A stretch of DNA of 13,177 nucleotides from Gemmatimonadota bacterium (lineage in GTDB: Bacteria; Gemmatimonadota; Gemmatimonadetes; Longimicrobiales; RSA9): positions 1 through 13,177 of the forward strand of contig VEPF01000428.1 of the NCBI GenBank assembly GCA_012027055.1. Reading direction: 5' to 3'. Below the pieces are notes generated by a model. That model was not told where the DNA came from, made no database searches, and saw only the letters and a list, made by a program, of their open reading frames with translations. The translations under genes and the position numbers were made by a program. How positions within the stretch are numbered: position 1 is the first letter of the stretch; the number at the start of each line of letters is the position of its first letter. Of the stretch, positions 1-7,762 are shown in pieces.

Positions 1-2
1 GG

Positions 3-1568
3 ATGACGTCGTCCTTCGGAGCGCTCCGGGCCTTCCTCGAGAGCGAGAAGAACGTCAGAGACGGTCGCTACCTGGCAGGCGCGGCTGCTTTTGGCCGGGC
101 GATCGCCGAGGACTCGACCTTCTGGCTGGCGTACTGGCGGATGGCGAAGGCGGCCGGGTGGGTGGGGCATACCGTGCCGGCTGAGATCTCAGAGGTTTAC
201 CGGGCGCATTCGGCCGAGCTGCCCGAGCGCGATCGGCTGCTGATCGAGGCCGCTCGACTGGAGCCCAGGTCTCGCGTAGACGAGGCGCGGCTGGAAGTGA
301 TCCGCCGCTACCCAGACTATGCACCGGCCTGGTGGGACTACACGGACCAGCTCGTCCACGTAGGTGGCTTCTACGGCCATCCGCTCGCAGAGGCCGTGCC
401 GGGACTCGAGCGCATCGCCGAACTGAGCCCTGCCAGTGTTTCGGTCTGGGATCACCTGGCTTTCTGCGCGCTGACGCTGGGCGACAGTGCGGGCCTGACG
501 CGGGCGCTGGACGCGATCGAGCGCCTCCATGCCCGTCCGCTGATCCGGGAGGGCTACGGCTTCGACATGGTCGGCCTGCTGCAGCTCGGGCAACGGCTCA
601 AGTTCGAGGGCGCCGGGACCACTCCCGCAGTGGTCGACAGCGCCCTGCGCATGGCAACCGATGTGAACGAGGTCATTCAGTTGGTCAGGCGGTGGCTGAC
701 CATGTTCTTCGCGACCTCATCAGTGCCGGCGCTCCAGCTCGAAGTCAACCAGCAGTTGCTGCTGCGCAAGCCGCCGCGGGAACAGGCCGCACGGCTCCAG
801 CGAGGCAGCGCCCTGGTCTGGGCGATGCGCGGTGCCTGGGACACCGCGTTCGCCGCGTTCGACCGGTATCTGACGGCCGATGCGCCGCCCGGCGGCCGGC
901 TCGAAGCCTATCGGCTGGCGGTGCTCGCTGCGTGGCTGGGCGACATCGAGCCTGAAATTGCCAGCGCTCGCCATGGCGCGGCGGAGCGCGATGCGGCAAA
1001 GCCGGCAGATTCGGCCGAGCTGGCCTGGCTCGACGGAGTGCTCGGCGCCGCCCGCAGGGACCCGGCGGCCATCCGCCTAGCCCGCGCGCGGCTCACGGGC
1101 AGCGGCGCGCCGAGCGCTGTGCACCTGGACCGATCGCTCGCGGCTTTCGAGACGGAGCTCGGCGGTAGCCGGCGCGCGGCGGCAGAGCAGATGCTCGCTC
1201 TGGTCAACGCGACGGGCGACAGCGCCATGGAGTGGCGCTACGCGGCATTTGACGCGGTGACCCGTCTGGCAGTGAGCCAATGGCTGCAGGCGATGGAAGA
1301 TGCCGGCCGAGCGCTCCCGCCGCTCTACTGGGCCGAGGCCTGGTACACCGGCATGGCCGTCGCCGAGATCAAGGCAGTCGTTTCAGGCCCGGCCGCCCTG
1401 CAGCGCGCGCGAGTGGAGGAAGCGCTCGGGCGGAACGTGGATGCGGCGCGCCACTATCGCGATTTCCTGCGCATCTACGACATGCCGACTGCTCGCCATC
1501 GCGCCCTGGTCGCGGAGGCGGAGGCGGCGCTGGCGCGCGTGGAGGGGGTCGCAGTGCGCGGTCCGTGA
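3..1568 (+). CDS. TPR-repeat protein, probable C-terminal part of a larger regulator (5' end outside window)
   Basis: The frame is open from the window edge to a TGA at 1566-1568, giving 521 visible residues. Residues about 20-50 (with AAFGRAIAEDSTFWLAYWRM) fit a tetratricopeptide repeat, and further helical-pair segments follow, for example around 130-170 and 275-310. There are no membrane segments and no catalytic motif in the visible part. TPR arrays are protein-interaction scaffolds. The opening segment (GALRAFLESEKNVRDGRY, then a repeat containing DSTF.LAY) resembles the point where the TPR half begins in large Gemmatimonadota proteins with an N-terminal kinase or DNA-binding domain. The ATG at position 3 is therefore probably internal, and the true N-terminus lies upstream; this is inference from family memory. 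A 189-base gap separates it from the next gene. Coding status is well supported by length and codon bias, while the exact role is unknown. Confidence 0.75.
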   Translation: MTSSFGALRAFLESEKNVRDGRYLAGAAAFGRAIAEDSTFWLAYWRMAKAAGWVGHTVPAEISEVYRAHSAELPERDRLLIEAARLEPRSRVDEARLEVIRRYPDYAPAWWDYTDQLVHVGGFYGHPLAEAVPGLERIAELSPASVSVWDHLAFCALTLGDSAGLTRALDAIERLHARPLIREGYGFDMVGLLQLGQRLKFEGAGTTPAVVDSALRMATDVNEVIQLVRRWLTMFFATSSVPALQLEVNQQLLLRKPPREQAARLQRGSALVWAMRGAWDTAFAAFDRYLTADAPPGGRLEAYRLAVLAAWLGDIEPEIASARHGAAERDAAKPADSAELAWLDGVLGAARRDPAAIRLARARLTGSGAPSAVHLDRSLAAFETELGGSRRAAAEQMLALVNATGDSAMEWRYAAFDAVTRLAVSQWLQAMEDAGRALPPLYWAEAWYTGMAVAEIKAVVSGPAALQRARVEEALGRNVDAARHYRDFLRIYDMPTARHRALVAEAEAALARVEGVAVRGP

Positions 1569-1652
1569 GGCTGAATTCCAGGTGATCACGACGCCCGGAC
1601 GCGGCGTGGCATCGCGTGCTCCCACCAGGGGTGGCGAATGGACCGCGCGCGA

Positions 1653-1681
1653 TTGACGAAGCGACCAGCAGGCGGGACATT
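1653..1681 (+). promoter_or_regulatory. Candidate sigma70-type promoter before the membrane methyltransferase gene
   Basis: TTGACG at 1653-1658 matches the -35 consensus at five of six positions. It is followed after 17 bases by GACATT at 1676-1681, a weak -10 matching three of six. It sits in the 189-base gap upstream of the gene at 1758, about 75 bases from its start. In GC-rich DNA such a match can be chance. Upstream, a short CCACC/GGTGG hairpin at 1622-1634 could mark the end of the TPR gene, but it has only five base pairs and no T-run. Confidence 0.25.
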
Positions 1682-1757
1682 GGACGTCGCCGGCGGTTAG
1701 CGGAAGTCTCCAGGGCAGGTTCTAGGGTCTTGTCCGGACATCTGCGGCGAGGCAGCC

Positions 1758-2372
1758 ATGCACATTCTCGGTCAGAGACTGCTGGGGATCTTCATCTTCC
1801 TGCTGCTCCTCCTGGTCGTCATCGTCAAGCGTCTGGCCACCGGATCGATCCTGGACAAACCCGAGGGCCCTCCCTTCATCCGGGCGGTGAACGTCTTCAA
1901 CCTTTTCTTCCTTCTGGTGGTGAACCCGGCAGCGGCCGTGCTGCTCCTGATGGGGAGGCTGCCTGCAGTCGATCCTGCGCACCTCGAGATCGAGAGCGCG
2001 GCGGTCCTGGCCCTGTTGGAGAGCCTGGGCCTGCTGCTGTATGCCGGCGGCTTCCTGCTGATGGCGTCCGGCCTGGGCGCGCTGCGCCAGGCCTATCAGC
2101 TCGGCGGGCTGCAACCCAGACCGGAGGACGGCCTCGTGGTAAGCGGTCCGTTCCGCCTGGTCAGGCATCCGATGTACGCGTCGGTGCTGGGCATTTCGCT
2201 CGGACTGGCGCTGCTGGTCCAGTCCGGGACGGCCCTGCTGGTGTCCGTGAGCTACGCGGGCCTGATCCGGTTCCTGGTGCCGATCGAGGAAGCAGGGCTC
2301 GCCAGCGCCTACGGAGAAGCTTACACGGAGTACCGGCGGAAGACCGGCGCCGTGATCCCGTTCGTTCGTTAG
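1758..2372 (+). CDS. Membrane methyltransferase family protein (isoprenylcysteine carboxyl methyltransferase/PEMT-like)
   Basis: A 204-residue integral membrane protein. Hydrophobic segments lie at about residues 8-25, 45-66, 82-105, and 140-175. The family signature is in the C-terminal half: SGPFRLVRHPMY at 129-140, then PIEE at 175-178, and AYGEAYTEYRRK at 184-195 before IPF. In the ICMT/phospholipid-methyltransferase superfamily this region forms the SAM-binding pocket, with the RHP motif and the paired Glu being typical. The substrate cannot be told; bacterial members act on lipids, quinone-like or small hydrophobic acceptors, and many are uncharacterised. The ATG at 1758 is preceded by GAGG at 1749-1752 with a five-base spacer, which supports this start. 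The next gene begins 31 bases downstream on the same strand, so the two may be co-transcribed. Family assignment is firm, function is not. Confidence 0.85.
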   Translation: MHILGQRLLGIFIFLLLLLVVIVKRLATGSILDKPEGPPFIRAVNVFNLFFLLVVNPAAAVLLLMGRLPAVDPAHLEIESAAVLALLESLGLLLYAGGFLLMASGLGALRQAYQLGGLQPRPEDGLVVSGPFRLVRHPMYASVLGISLGLALLVQSGTALLVSVSYAGLIRFLVPIEEAGLASAYGEAYTEYRRKTGAVIPFVR

Positions 2373-2403
2373 CGGTTCCACGTCGCTCCAGCAGGAGTGC
2401 CAC

Positions 2404-3180
2404 ATGAAGATCCTCACCGTCTTCGCACATCCGAATCCGCGGTCCTTCTGCCACGCCGTACTCGCGCAGTTCACGAAGGGGCTCGAAGACGCGGGGCACA
2501 GCAGCGAGGTCGTCGACCTGTACCGCATCCGCTTCGACCCGGTGTTCCGCACGACCGATTTCGCGAGCTACGTGCACGAGGACATCCCGGAAGAAATCCT
2601 GGAGAAGATGGACCTCCGGGAACGCGTGCGCGAGCAGATGCACGATCCGGTGCGGCGTTGGCTCGCGAACCGCTGGCTGCGCGGCAAGAACCCGCGCACC
2701 ATCGCGAAGTTCATCCACCAGCACCGGCCGAAGGACGTGATCGAGCAGTGGGAGAAGGTGAAGAACGCCGACGGGCTGGCTTTCATTGCGCCCGTGTTCT
2801 GGCTGCACTTCCCGGCGATCCTGAAGGGCTGGTTCGAGCGGGTCTTCGCCTACGGCGATGCGTATGCGCTCACCCTGGACGGCTGGCACGGCCATGCCGC
2901 CGGCCGGGTGCCGCTGCTGCAGCACGAGAAGGCACTGGTGATCAGCACCACCATGTTCGGAGAAGAGGATTACCGGGCCGCCTGGGAAGAGCCGATGAAG
3001 CGGGTCATCGACGACTGGGGCCTGCGCTACCCGGGCATCAAGCGAGTCGAGCACGTGTACTTCTACGGCGTGCCCACCGTCGACGCGGAGACCAGGAAGC
3101 GTTACCTGGAACGGGCGTACGCGCTGGGCTACGGTTTCGAGGACGCACCGGCCGCCGAGCCCGCCGGCGCGACGGCCTGA
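2404..3180 (+). CDS. NAD(P)H-dependent oxidoreductase, flavodoxin-fold (NQO1/MdaB/YwrO-like)
   Basis: A 258-residue protein starting MKILTVFAHPNPRSF, the FMN/FAD phosphate-binding start of the quinone reductase/modulator-of-drug-activity family. The second signature is at residues about 124-150: GLAFIAPVFWLHFPAILKGW followed by FERVFAYG, where family members normally read ..P.WW..PA.LKGW.DRV. Family enzymes transfer two electrons from NAD(P)H through a bound flavin to quinones, nitro- or azo-compounds in the cytoplasm. Between the DPVF segment (about residue 45) and the second motif there are about 75 residues, clearly longer than I expect for this family. The extra, charged and probably helical stretch covers about residues 58-120. 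AGGAG at 2393-2397 lies six bases before the ATG and fixes the start. The physiological substrate is unknown. Confidence 0.85.
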   Translation: MKILTVFAHPNPRSFCHAVLAQFTKGLEDAGHSSEVVDLYRIRFDPVFRTTDFASYVHEDIPEEILEKMDLRERVREQMHDPVRRWLANRWLRGKNPRTIAKFIHQHRPKDVIEQWEKVKNADGLAFIAPVFWLHFPAILKGWFERVFAYGDAYALTLDGWHGHAAGRVPLLQHEKALVISTTMFGEEDYRAAWEEPMKRVIDDWGLRYPGIKRVEHVYFYGVPTVDAETRKRYLERAYALGYGFEDAPAAEPAGATA

Positions 3181-3206
3181 GCGGCGGCGGTCGGCGGGCG
3201 GATCCG

Positions 3207-3213
3207 TTATATT
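3207..3213 (+). promoter_or_regulatory. Candidate -10 element (TTATATT) upstream of isocitrate dehydrogenase gene
   Basis: A rare AT-rich heptamer in very GC-rich surroundings, containing TATATT at 3208-3213 (close to TATAAT). It lies about 62 bases before the isocitrate dehydrogenase ATG, in the 95-base gap after the oxidoreductase gene. No convincing TTGACA-type -35 is seen upstream. This suggests the dehydrogenase gene has its own promoter rather than depending on read-through. Confidence 0.35.
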
Positions 3214-3275
3214 GGCGGGTCCCCGGGCGGTTCTTCGAACCCCACAAGCCGATCACACGAACGACGACGACACCG

Positions 3276-5501
3276 ATGAGTTCCTCACCCTCGATCATCT
3301 ATACCTGGACGGACGAGGCGCCGGCCCTGGCGACGCAGGCGTTCCTGCCCGTGATCCGGGCGTTCGCCGCGGTGACCGGTGTGCCGGTCGAGACGCGCGA
3401 CATCTCGCTGGCGGGCCGGGTGCTGGCCGCGTTCTCCGACCGGTTGCAGGAAGGGCAGAAGGTGCCGGACGACCTGGCCGAGCTGGGCCGGCTGGTGGAC
3501 TTTCGGGAAGCCAACGTCATCAAGTTGCCGAACGTGAGCGCGTCGCTGCCCCAGTTGAAGGCGTGCATCGCGGAATTGCAGGCGCAGGGCTATGCGCTGC
3601 CGGAGTATCCCGACGAGCCGGCGACGGACGAGGAGCGCTCGATCAGGGCGCGGTACGACAGGGTGAAGGGAAGCGCGGTGAACCCGGTGCTGCGGCAGGG
3701 CAACTCGGACCGGCGCGCAGCCGCATCGGTGAAGGCATTTGCCCGCCGGAAGCCGCCGCGCATGCGGGCGTGGCCGGCAGACTCGAAGACGCACGTGTCG
3801 ACCATGAGCAGCGGTGACTTCCGGCACAACGAGAAGTCCGTGACGCTGCCGGCGGCTACGACCGTGCGGATCGAGCACATCGCGCGGGACGGCGCCGTGA
3901 CGGTGCTCAAGGGCTCGCTGCCGCTGCAGGCGGGCGAGGTGCTGGACGGCACGTTCATGAGCCGGCGCGCGCTGGTGGCGTTCCTGCGGCAGCAGCTGCT
4001 GGATGCGAAGGAGCGCGGCGTGCTGTTCTCGATCCACCTGAAGGCGACGATGATGAAGGTCTCCGACCCGGTGCTCTTCGGGCACTGCGTGCGCACCTTC
4101 TTCGAGGACGTGTTCGCGCGGCACGCGGACGCGCTGGAGCAGCTCGGGGCGGACCCGAACAACGGGCTGGGCGACCTGCTCGCCAAGCTCGGGACGTTGC
4201 CGGCCGAGCAGCGCGCGGCGATCGAGGCCGACATCAGGAAGGCGTTCGAGACCGGGCCGGACCTGGCGATGGTCGATTCGGCTCGGGGCATCACGAACCT
4301 GCACGTGCCGAGCGACATCATCATCGATGCGTCCATGCCGCCCATGATCCGGGACTCGGGCCGCATGTGGAACGCCAAGGGGGAGCTGCAGGACTGCAAG
4401 GCGGTGATCCCGGACTCGAGTTACGCGGGCATCTACGACGCGGTGGTCCAGGACTGCCAGGCGCACGGCCAGTTCGACCCTTCGACCATGGGCAGCGTGC
4501 CCAACGTCGGGCTGATGGCACAGCAGGCCGAGGAATACGGCTCCCACGACAAGACGTTCGTCATCCCGGCGGACGGCGTGGTGCGGATGGTCGCTGTGGA
4601 CGGCCGCACGCTCATCGAGCACACCGTGGATGCCGGAGACGTCTGGCGTGCCTGCCAGGTGAAGGACATCCCGATCCGCGACTGGGTACGGCTCGCGGTG
4701 GAGCGGGCGCGCGCCACGGGCGCACCGGCCGTATTCTGGCTGGACCGGTCCCGGGCGCACGATGCGGAGTTGATCCGCAAGGTCGAGGTTTACCTGCAGG
4801 AGCACGACACCAGCGGGCTCCGGGTCGAGATCATGGCGCCAGAGGATGCCATGCGATTTTCGCTGGCGCGGATCCGGCGCGGCGAGGACACCATCTCGGT
4901 GACCGGCAACGTGCTGCGTGACTACCTGACCGACCTCTTCCCGATCCTGGAGATCGGGACGAGCGCGCGCATGCTGTCCATCGTGCCGCTGCTCAACGGA
5001 GGCGGCCTGTTCGAGACCGGCGCGGGCGGTTCGGCGCCCAAGCACGTACAGCAGTTCATGAAGGAGGGTCACCTCCGCTGGGACTCGCTGGGCGAGTACC
5101 TCGCCCTGGGCGCCTCGCTCCAGCACCTGGGCGAGCACTTCGGCAACGCCGGCGCGCTCGTGCTGGCCGGCACGCTGGACGCAGCGATTGCGCGCTACCT
5201 GGACAACGCGCGCTCGCCTTCGCCCAACGTCCACGAGACCGACAACCGCGACAGCACGTTCTACCTCACGCTCTACTGGGCGCGCGCCCTCGCGGACCAG
5301 ACCGCCGACCCGGCGCTCGGCGCGCGCTTCGCTCCCATTGCCGAGGCGCTCGAGGCAAACCAGGACCGGATCGCGGCAGAGCTGCGGGCCGCGCAGGGCT
5401 CGCCGCAGGACATCGGCGGCTATTACCGGCCGGACCCGGTCCGGGCCGCGGCGGCCATGCGTCCGAGCCAGACGCTCAACGCGATTCTCGACGGGATCTA
5501 A
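3276..5501 (+). CDS. icd: Monomeric NADP-dependent isocitrate dehydrogenase
   Basis: A 741-residue protein, the normal length of the monomeric (about 80 kDa) class that is unrelated in length to the roughly 420-residue dimeric enzyme. It converts isocritrate and NADP+ to 2-oxoglutarate, CO2 and NADPH in the TCA cycle, in the cytoplasm, and needs a divalent metal. Family hallmarks are NPVLRQGNSDRR at about residues 136-147 (isocitrate-binding region), KATMMKVSDPVLFGH at about 255-269, GITNLHVPSDIIIDASMP at about 338-355, and LFETGAGGSAPKHVQQF at about 578-594. The C-terminus (GGYYRPD) is also typical. The reading frame is open much further upstream, to 2397, but that stretch overlaps the preceding gene; homology begins at the ATG at 3276, so I chose it. 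No clear Shine-Dalgarno sequence precedes it. No frameshift or missing block is visible. Confidence 0.96.
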   Translation: MSSSPSIIYTWTDEAPALATQAFLPVIRAFAAVTGVPVETRDISLAGRVLAAFSDRLQEGQKVPDDLAELGRLVDFREANVIKLPNVSASLPQLKACIAELQAQGYALPEYPDEPATDEERSIRARYDRVKGSAVNPVLRQGNSDRRAAASVKAFARRKPPRMRAWPADSKTHVSTMSSGDFRHNEKSVTLPAATTVRIEHIARDGAVTVLKGSLPLQAGEVLDGTFMSRRALVAFLRQQLLDAKERGVLFSIHLKATMMKVSDPVLFGHCVRTFFEDVFARHADALEQLGADPNNGLGDLLAKLGTLPAEQRAAIEADIRKAFETGPDLAMVDSARGITNLHVPSDIIIDASMPPMIRDSGRMWNAKGELQDCKAVIPDSSYAGIYDAVVQDCQAHGQFDPSTMGSVPNVGLMAQQAEEYGSHDKTFVIPADGVVRMVAVDGRTLIEHTVDAGDVWRACQVKDIPIRDWVRLAVERARATGAPAVFWLDRSRAHDAELIRKVEVYLQEHDTSGLRVEIMAPEDAMRFSLARIRRGEDTISVTGNVLRDYLTDLFPILEIGTSARMLSIVPLLNGGGLFETGAGGSAPKHVQQFMKEGHLRWDSLGEYLALGASLQHLGEHFGNAGALVLAGTLDAAIARYLDNARSPSPNVHETDNRDSTFYLTLYWARALADQTADPALGARFAPIAEALEANQDRIAAELRAAQGSPQDIGGYYRPDPVRAAAAMRPSQTLNAILDGI

Positions 5502-5568
5502 ACCGGGGGAGGATCTCCTGTCTCCCGTTCGGCAAAGCTGACAGGTTTCGGCGGAAGGAATGGCATAG

Positions 5569-6642
5569 ATGAAGATCGTTCGCGCTGTCATGTGTTCTGT
5601 GATCCTGGGGATCCTGCATGCATCAGCGCTGCAAGCCCAGCGCGACAAACCATACGAGTTTGCCGATCTGGACGGCGTCTGGGGCAGGGTGGAGCTGCGC
5701 GACAACAGCATTCCCGCCGTGAAGCTGAACGCCGCCGGGCAGGCCATATCCTTCCAGAAGCGCGATGCCATCTTCGAAATCCTGAAGAACTCCAGGGCAC
5801 TCCAGCCATTCAAGGGATTCGCGCTGCGCGCCGACAAAGGAGTCGTCGGGTATGCGGACAGCACCGGGAACACTGACACGAGGGGCCCGATCCGGATGAT
5901 CGTGGGCATGACCGTGGGCCACTTCATCCGGAATGCCAGGACCGGGCAGGTCGAACCGTTCTACATAGAAATGCCCCGCATCGAGATCCAGACCAACAAT
6001 CTCAGCAGGACCCCGCCGACCTGGGACGCCAACAAGTTCTGGTACGAGGGACTCCGCGATGAGCAGGGCCAGGAGTTCTACCTGGAGCCGCATGCCACGG
6101 CCAGGACCGACGGCGGGCTCGACATATACCGGTTGGACGCCTGGACCGAGGAGGTGTTGGTCACTAATGGCCGGCCGGTCTGGATCCCCGCGACCAGCGA
6201 GCAGTTCCTGCGCGCCATGATCAACTACGCACGCAAGATGCGCGCAGACGAAATCGAAAACGCCCGTTCGAGCGGGGGGGTGATTCCGGAAACACAGTCG
6301 GGTCCGATGCAATTCCTCCGGAGTTACGAAAAGGAGCTGGCAGCGCTTCCGCCCGCCGAACGGCTGCAGCCGGCCTACTATCTGCGAAACGTCAACGATC
6401 CGTTGCAGTCGGGGCTCGTGAAGGCAGGAACGCAGTGGTCGCGGCTGGTGGTCACGCCGAATCCGGATTACCTGGACCGGACGCTGCCCCGCACTGCGGT
6501 GCAGCTGATTTCCTGCCTGTACAACTACAACCTGCCCTACGGTTCCGACGAGCCAGAGAAGCCCAGCATCAGCCTGCGGACGCTCAACGGGCTGGCCAGG
6601 CACCTGGAATACGAGAAGCTGGCAGCACTGATCGACAGGTGA
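5569..6642 (+). CDS. Secreted protein of unknown function
   Basis: A 357-residue protein I do not recognise. The N-terminus is a clear Sec signal peptide: MKIVR, a hydrophobic core (AVMCSVILGILHASAL) and a likely signal peptidase I site after ALQA (residues 20-23), so the mature protein starts near QRDKPYEF. There is no lipobox, no later membrane segment and no recognisable catalytic motif. The mature part is mixed alpha/beta with many aromatic residues. A C-terminal stretch, about residues 285-320 (VVTPNPDYLDRTLPRTAVQL and following), looks like a conserved block. GGAAGGAA at 5553-5560 is a good ribosome binding site eight bases before the ATG. Base composition looks somewhat less GC-rich than the neighbouring dehydrogenase gene. 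It sits 67 bases after that gene and ends before a strong hairpin. A periplasmic or extracellular location is well supported; the role is unknown. Confidence 0.85.
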   Translation: MKIVRAVMCSVILGILHASALQAQRDKPYEFADLDGVWGRVELRDNSIPAVKLNAAGQAISFQKRDAIFEILKNSRALQPFKGFALRADKGVVGYADSTGNTDTRGPIRMIVGMTVGHFIRNARTGQVEPFYIEMPRIEIQTNNLSRTPPTWDANKFWYEGLRDEQGQEFYLEPHATARTDGGLDIYRLDAWTEEVLVTNGRPVWIPATSEQFLRAMINYARKMRADEIENARSSGGVIPETQSGPMQFLRSYEKELAALPPAERLQPAYYLRNVNDPLQSGLVKAGTQWSRLVVTPNPDYLDRTLPRTAVQLISCLYNYNLPYGSDEPEKPSISLRTLNGLARHLEYEKLAALIDR

Positions 6643-6650
6643 CCTTCCAT

Positions 6651-6683
6651 ACGCCGCGCGGGCCGGGCCCGCACGCGCGGCGT
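6651..6683. terminator. GC-rich hairpin between convergent genes
   Basis: A perfect 10-bp inverted repeat: ACGCCGCGCG at 6651-6660 pairs with CGCGCGGCGT at 6674-6683. An alternative inner GGGC/GCCC pairing is possible in the loop. It starts eight bases after the stop codon of the secreted-protein gene and lies 32 bases beyond the stop of the convergent minus-strand transferase gene. There is no T-run on either side, so it is not a textbook intrinsic terminator, but position and strength suggest a bidirectional terminator or 3'-end stabiliser. Confidence 0.6.
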
Positions 6684-6715
6684 GTGGTCGCTGCGCAGTC
6701 CCCGCGGGCCCGGAC

Positions 6716-7762
6716 TCAGGTCGGGCGCTTCCCGAACTTCTGGTGCAGCCGGTAGCGGCGGTAGAGGTTGAGCCGCCGCTCCTCCGGCACGCCGTTCCGG
6801 CGGATGTAGTCCTCCACGGCCTCGATCATCCGCGCCGAGGATTGCCCGTCCGCGTACGGATGATACTGCGCCACGATCTCCCGGCGGCGCTCGCGGAACC
6901 GGTCCTCCCGCAACTCTTCCCGGAGCGCCGCGGGCAGCTCCGCGGCCCGGCGGATATTCCGCCAGCAGATGTTGGGCGACGCGGAGTTGAGCGTGATCGC
7001 CGGCCGGTCCAGCAGAATGAACTCGTAGACCGCCGATGAGGTGTCGCTGATCATCAGGTCGGCCATGGCCAGCACCCGGAGAATGTTCCGGTCGGGGACG
7101 ATCTCCACGTTCGCGCGCGCGGCCGCCAGCGCGCGGTAGCTGGCCACCGCGGCGGGATGCATCAGGTCGTGGAACTTCACCAGCAGGTGGATGCGCTCCC
7201 GGTCCGCCAGCTCGAACAGCACCTCCCGCAACGCGTACGCGGACGTGAGTGACGGCGAGAACGTGGGCGCGTAGAGCACCAGTGCGGCCTTGCCGGCGTG
7301 CGCCAGCAGCGCGTCCCGCTCCGCGCGCCGGCCGGGCACGCTCGCGTAGAGCGGGTCCAGCTTGCACCAGCCGGTCTCGCGCACCTCGAAGTCGCGATGA
7401 CGCCGCGCGAACGCCTCGAAGCGCCGCGTGAAGTAGGGGCCCTGCGTGAGGTAGAGATCGAAGTAATGATGGACGCGGAAATGGCCCCGCTTCTCCCCCG
7501 CCAGCCCGTGGAACATCTGCACCTTCACCCCGCGCAGGTAGTCCGGGACCTCGTTCCCAGGGATGAAGATCGCGTCGCTCCGGAAGGCTACCAGGTCCGC
7601 CAGGCTCGCTGTGCTGCGCGCGTCGGCCGCGAACGGGAACAGCGCCTGGTACTTGGGACGAACGTACCAGAGCACCTCGTGCCCACGCGCGCCCAACTCG
7701 TCCGCCAGCGGCTCCAGGATGCCGAACGCATACGGCTGCTGGCAGAACAGAACGGCCCGCAT
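6716..7762 (-). CDS. CDP-glycerol glycerophosphotransferase-like (TagB/TagF-family) transferase
   Basis: A 348-residue protein with a GT-B-like fold of the TagB/TagF type. Visible family features are MFHG at residues 83-86 (His85 in the place of the catalytic HG motif), LYAPTFSP at 163-170, KFHD at 196-199, and SDTSS at 239-243 with Glu247, followed by LDRPAI. In wall teichoic acid synthesis these enzymes transfer glycerol- or ribitol-phosphate from a CDP-alcohol. Gram-negative relatives decorate capsule or lipopolysaccharide glycans. This one has no N-terminal glycosyltransferase extension and no membrane segment. The frame is open upstream to 7918, but homology starts at the ATG at 7760-7762. 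That ATG overlaps the TGA of the preceding gene as TGATG, which implies translational coupling. The alcohol transferred and the acceptor are unknown. Confidence 0.85.
   Translation of the reverse strand: MRAVLFCQQPYAFGILEPLADELGARGHEVLWYVRPKYQALFPFAADARSTASLADLVAFRSDAIFIPGNEVPDYLRGVKVQMFHGLAGEKRGHFRVHHYFDLYLTQGPYFTRRFEAFARRHRDFEVRETGWCKLDPLYASVPGRRAERDALLAHAGKAALVLYAPTFSPSLTSAYALREVLFELADRERIHLLVKFHDLMHPAAVASYRALAAARANVEIVPDRNILRVLAMADLMISDTSSAVYEFILLDRPAITLNSASPNICWRNIRRAAELPAALREELREDRFRERRREIVAQYHPYADGQSSARMIEAVEDYIRRNGVPEERRLNLYRRYRLHQKFGKRPT

Noticed and set aside
1616..2407. Plus-strand open frame of 263 codons overlapping the membrane methyltransferase gene
   Set aside because: Shadow frame with Arg/Ser/Gly-rich sequence; the overlapping frame has clear family motifs and a ribosome binding site.
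3261..3271. Short ACG triplet run just before the isocitrate dehydrogenase start
   Set aside because: Only three to four units; common by chance in GC-rich DNA and no sign of function.
2397..3275. In-frame 5' extension of the isocitrate dehydrogenase frame by 293 codons
   Set aside because: It overlaps the oxidoreductase gene in another frame, reads as Arg/Pro/Gly-rich low-complexity protein, and family homology and normal length begin at 3276.
5505..5527. Possible terminator hairpin after the isocitrate dehydrogenase gene (GGGAG/CTCCC)
   Set aside because: Only five base pairs, with a competing alternative pairing inside the loop and no T-run; too weak to call.
3285..5927. 880-codon open frame on the minus strand antisense to the isocitrate dehydrogenase gene
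   Set aside because: It mirrors the coding frame of a clearly identified gene; high GC at third positions removes stop codons from the antisense frame. Its product is Arg/His/Val-rich with no domain.
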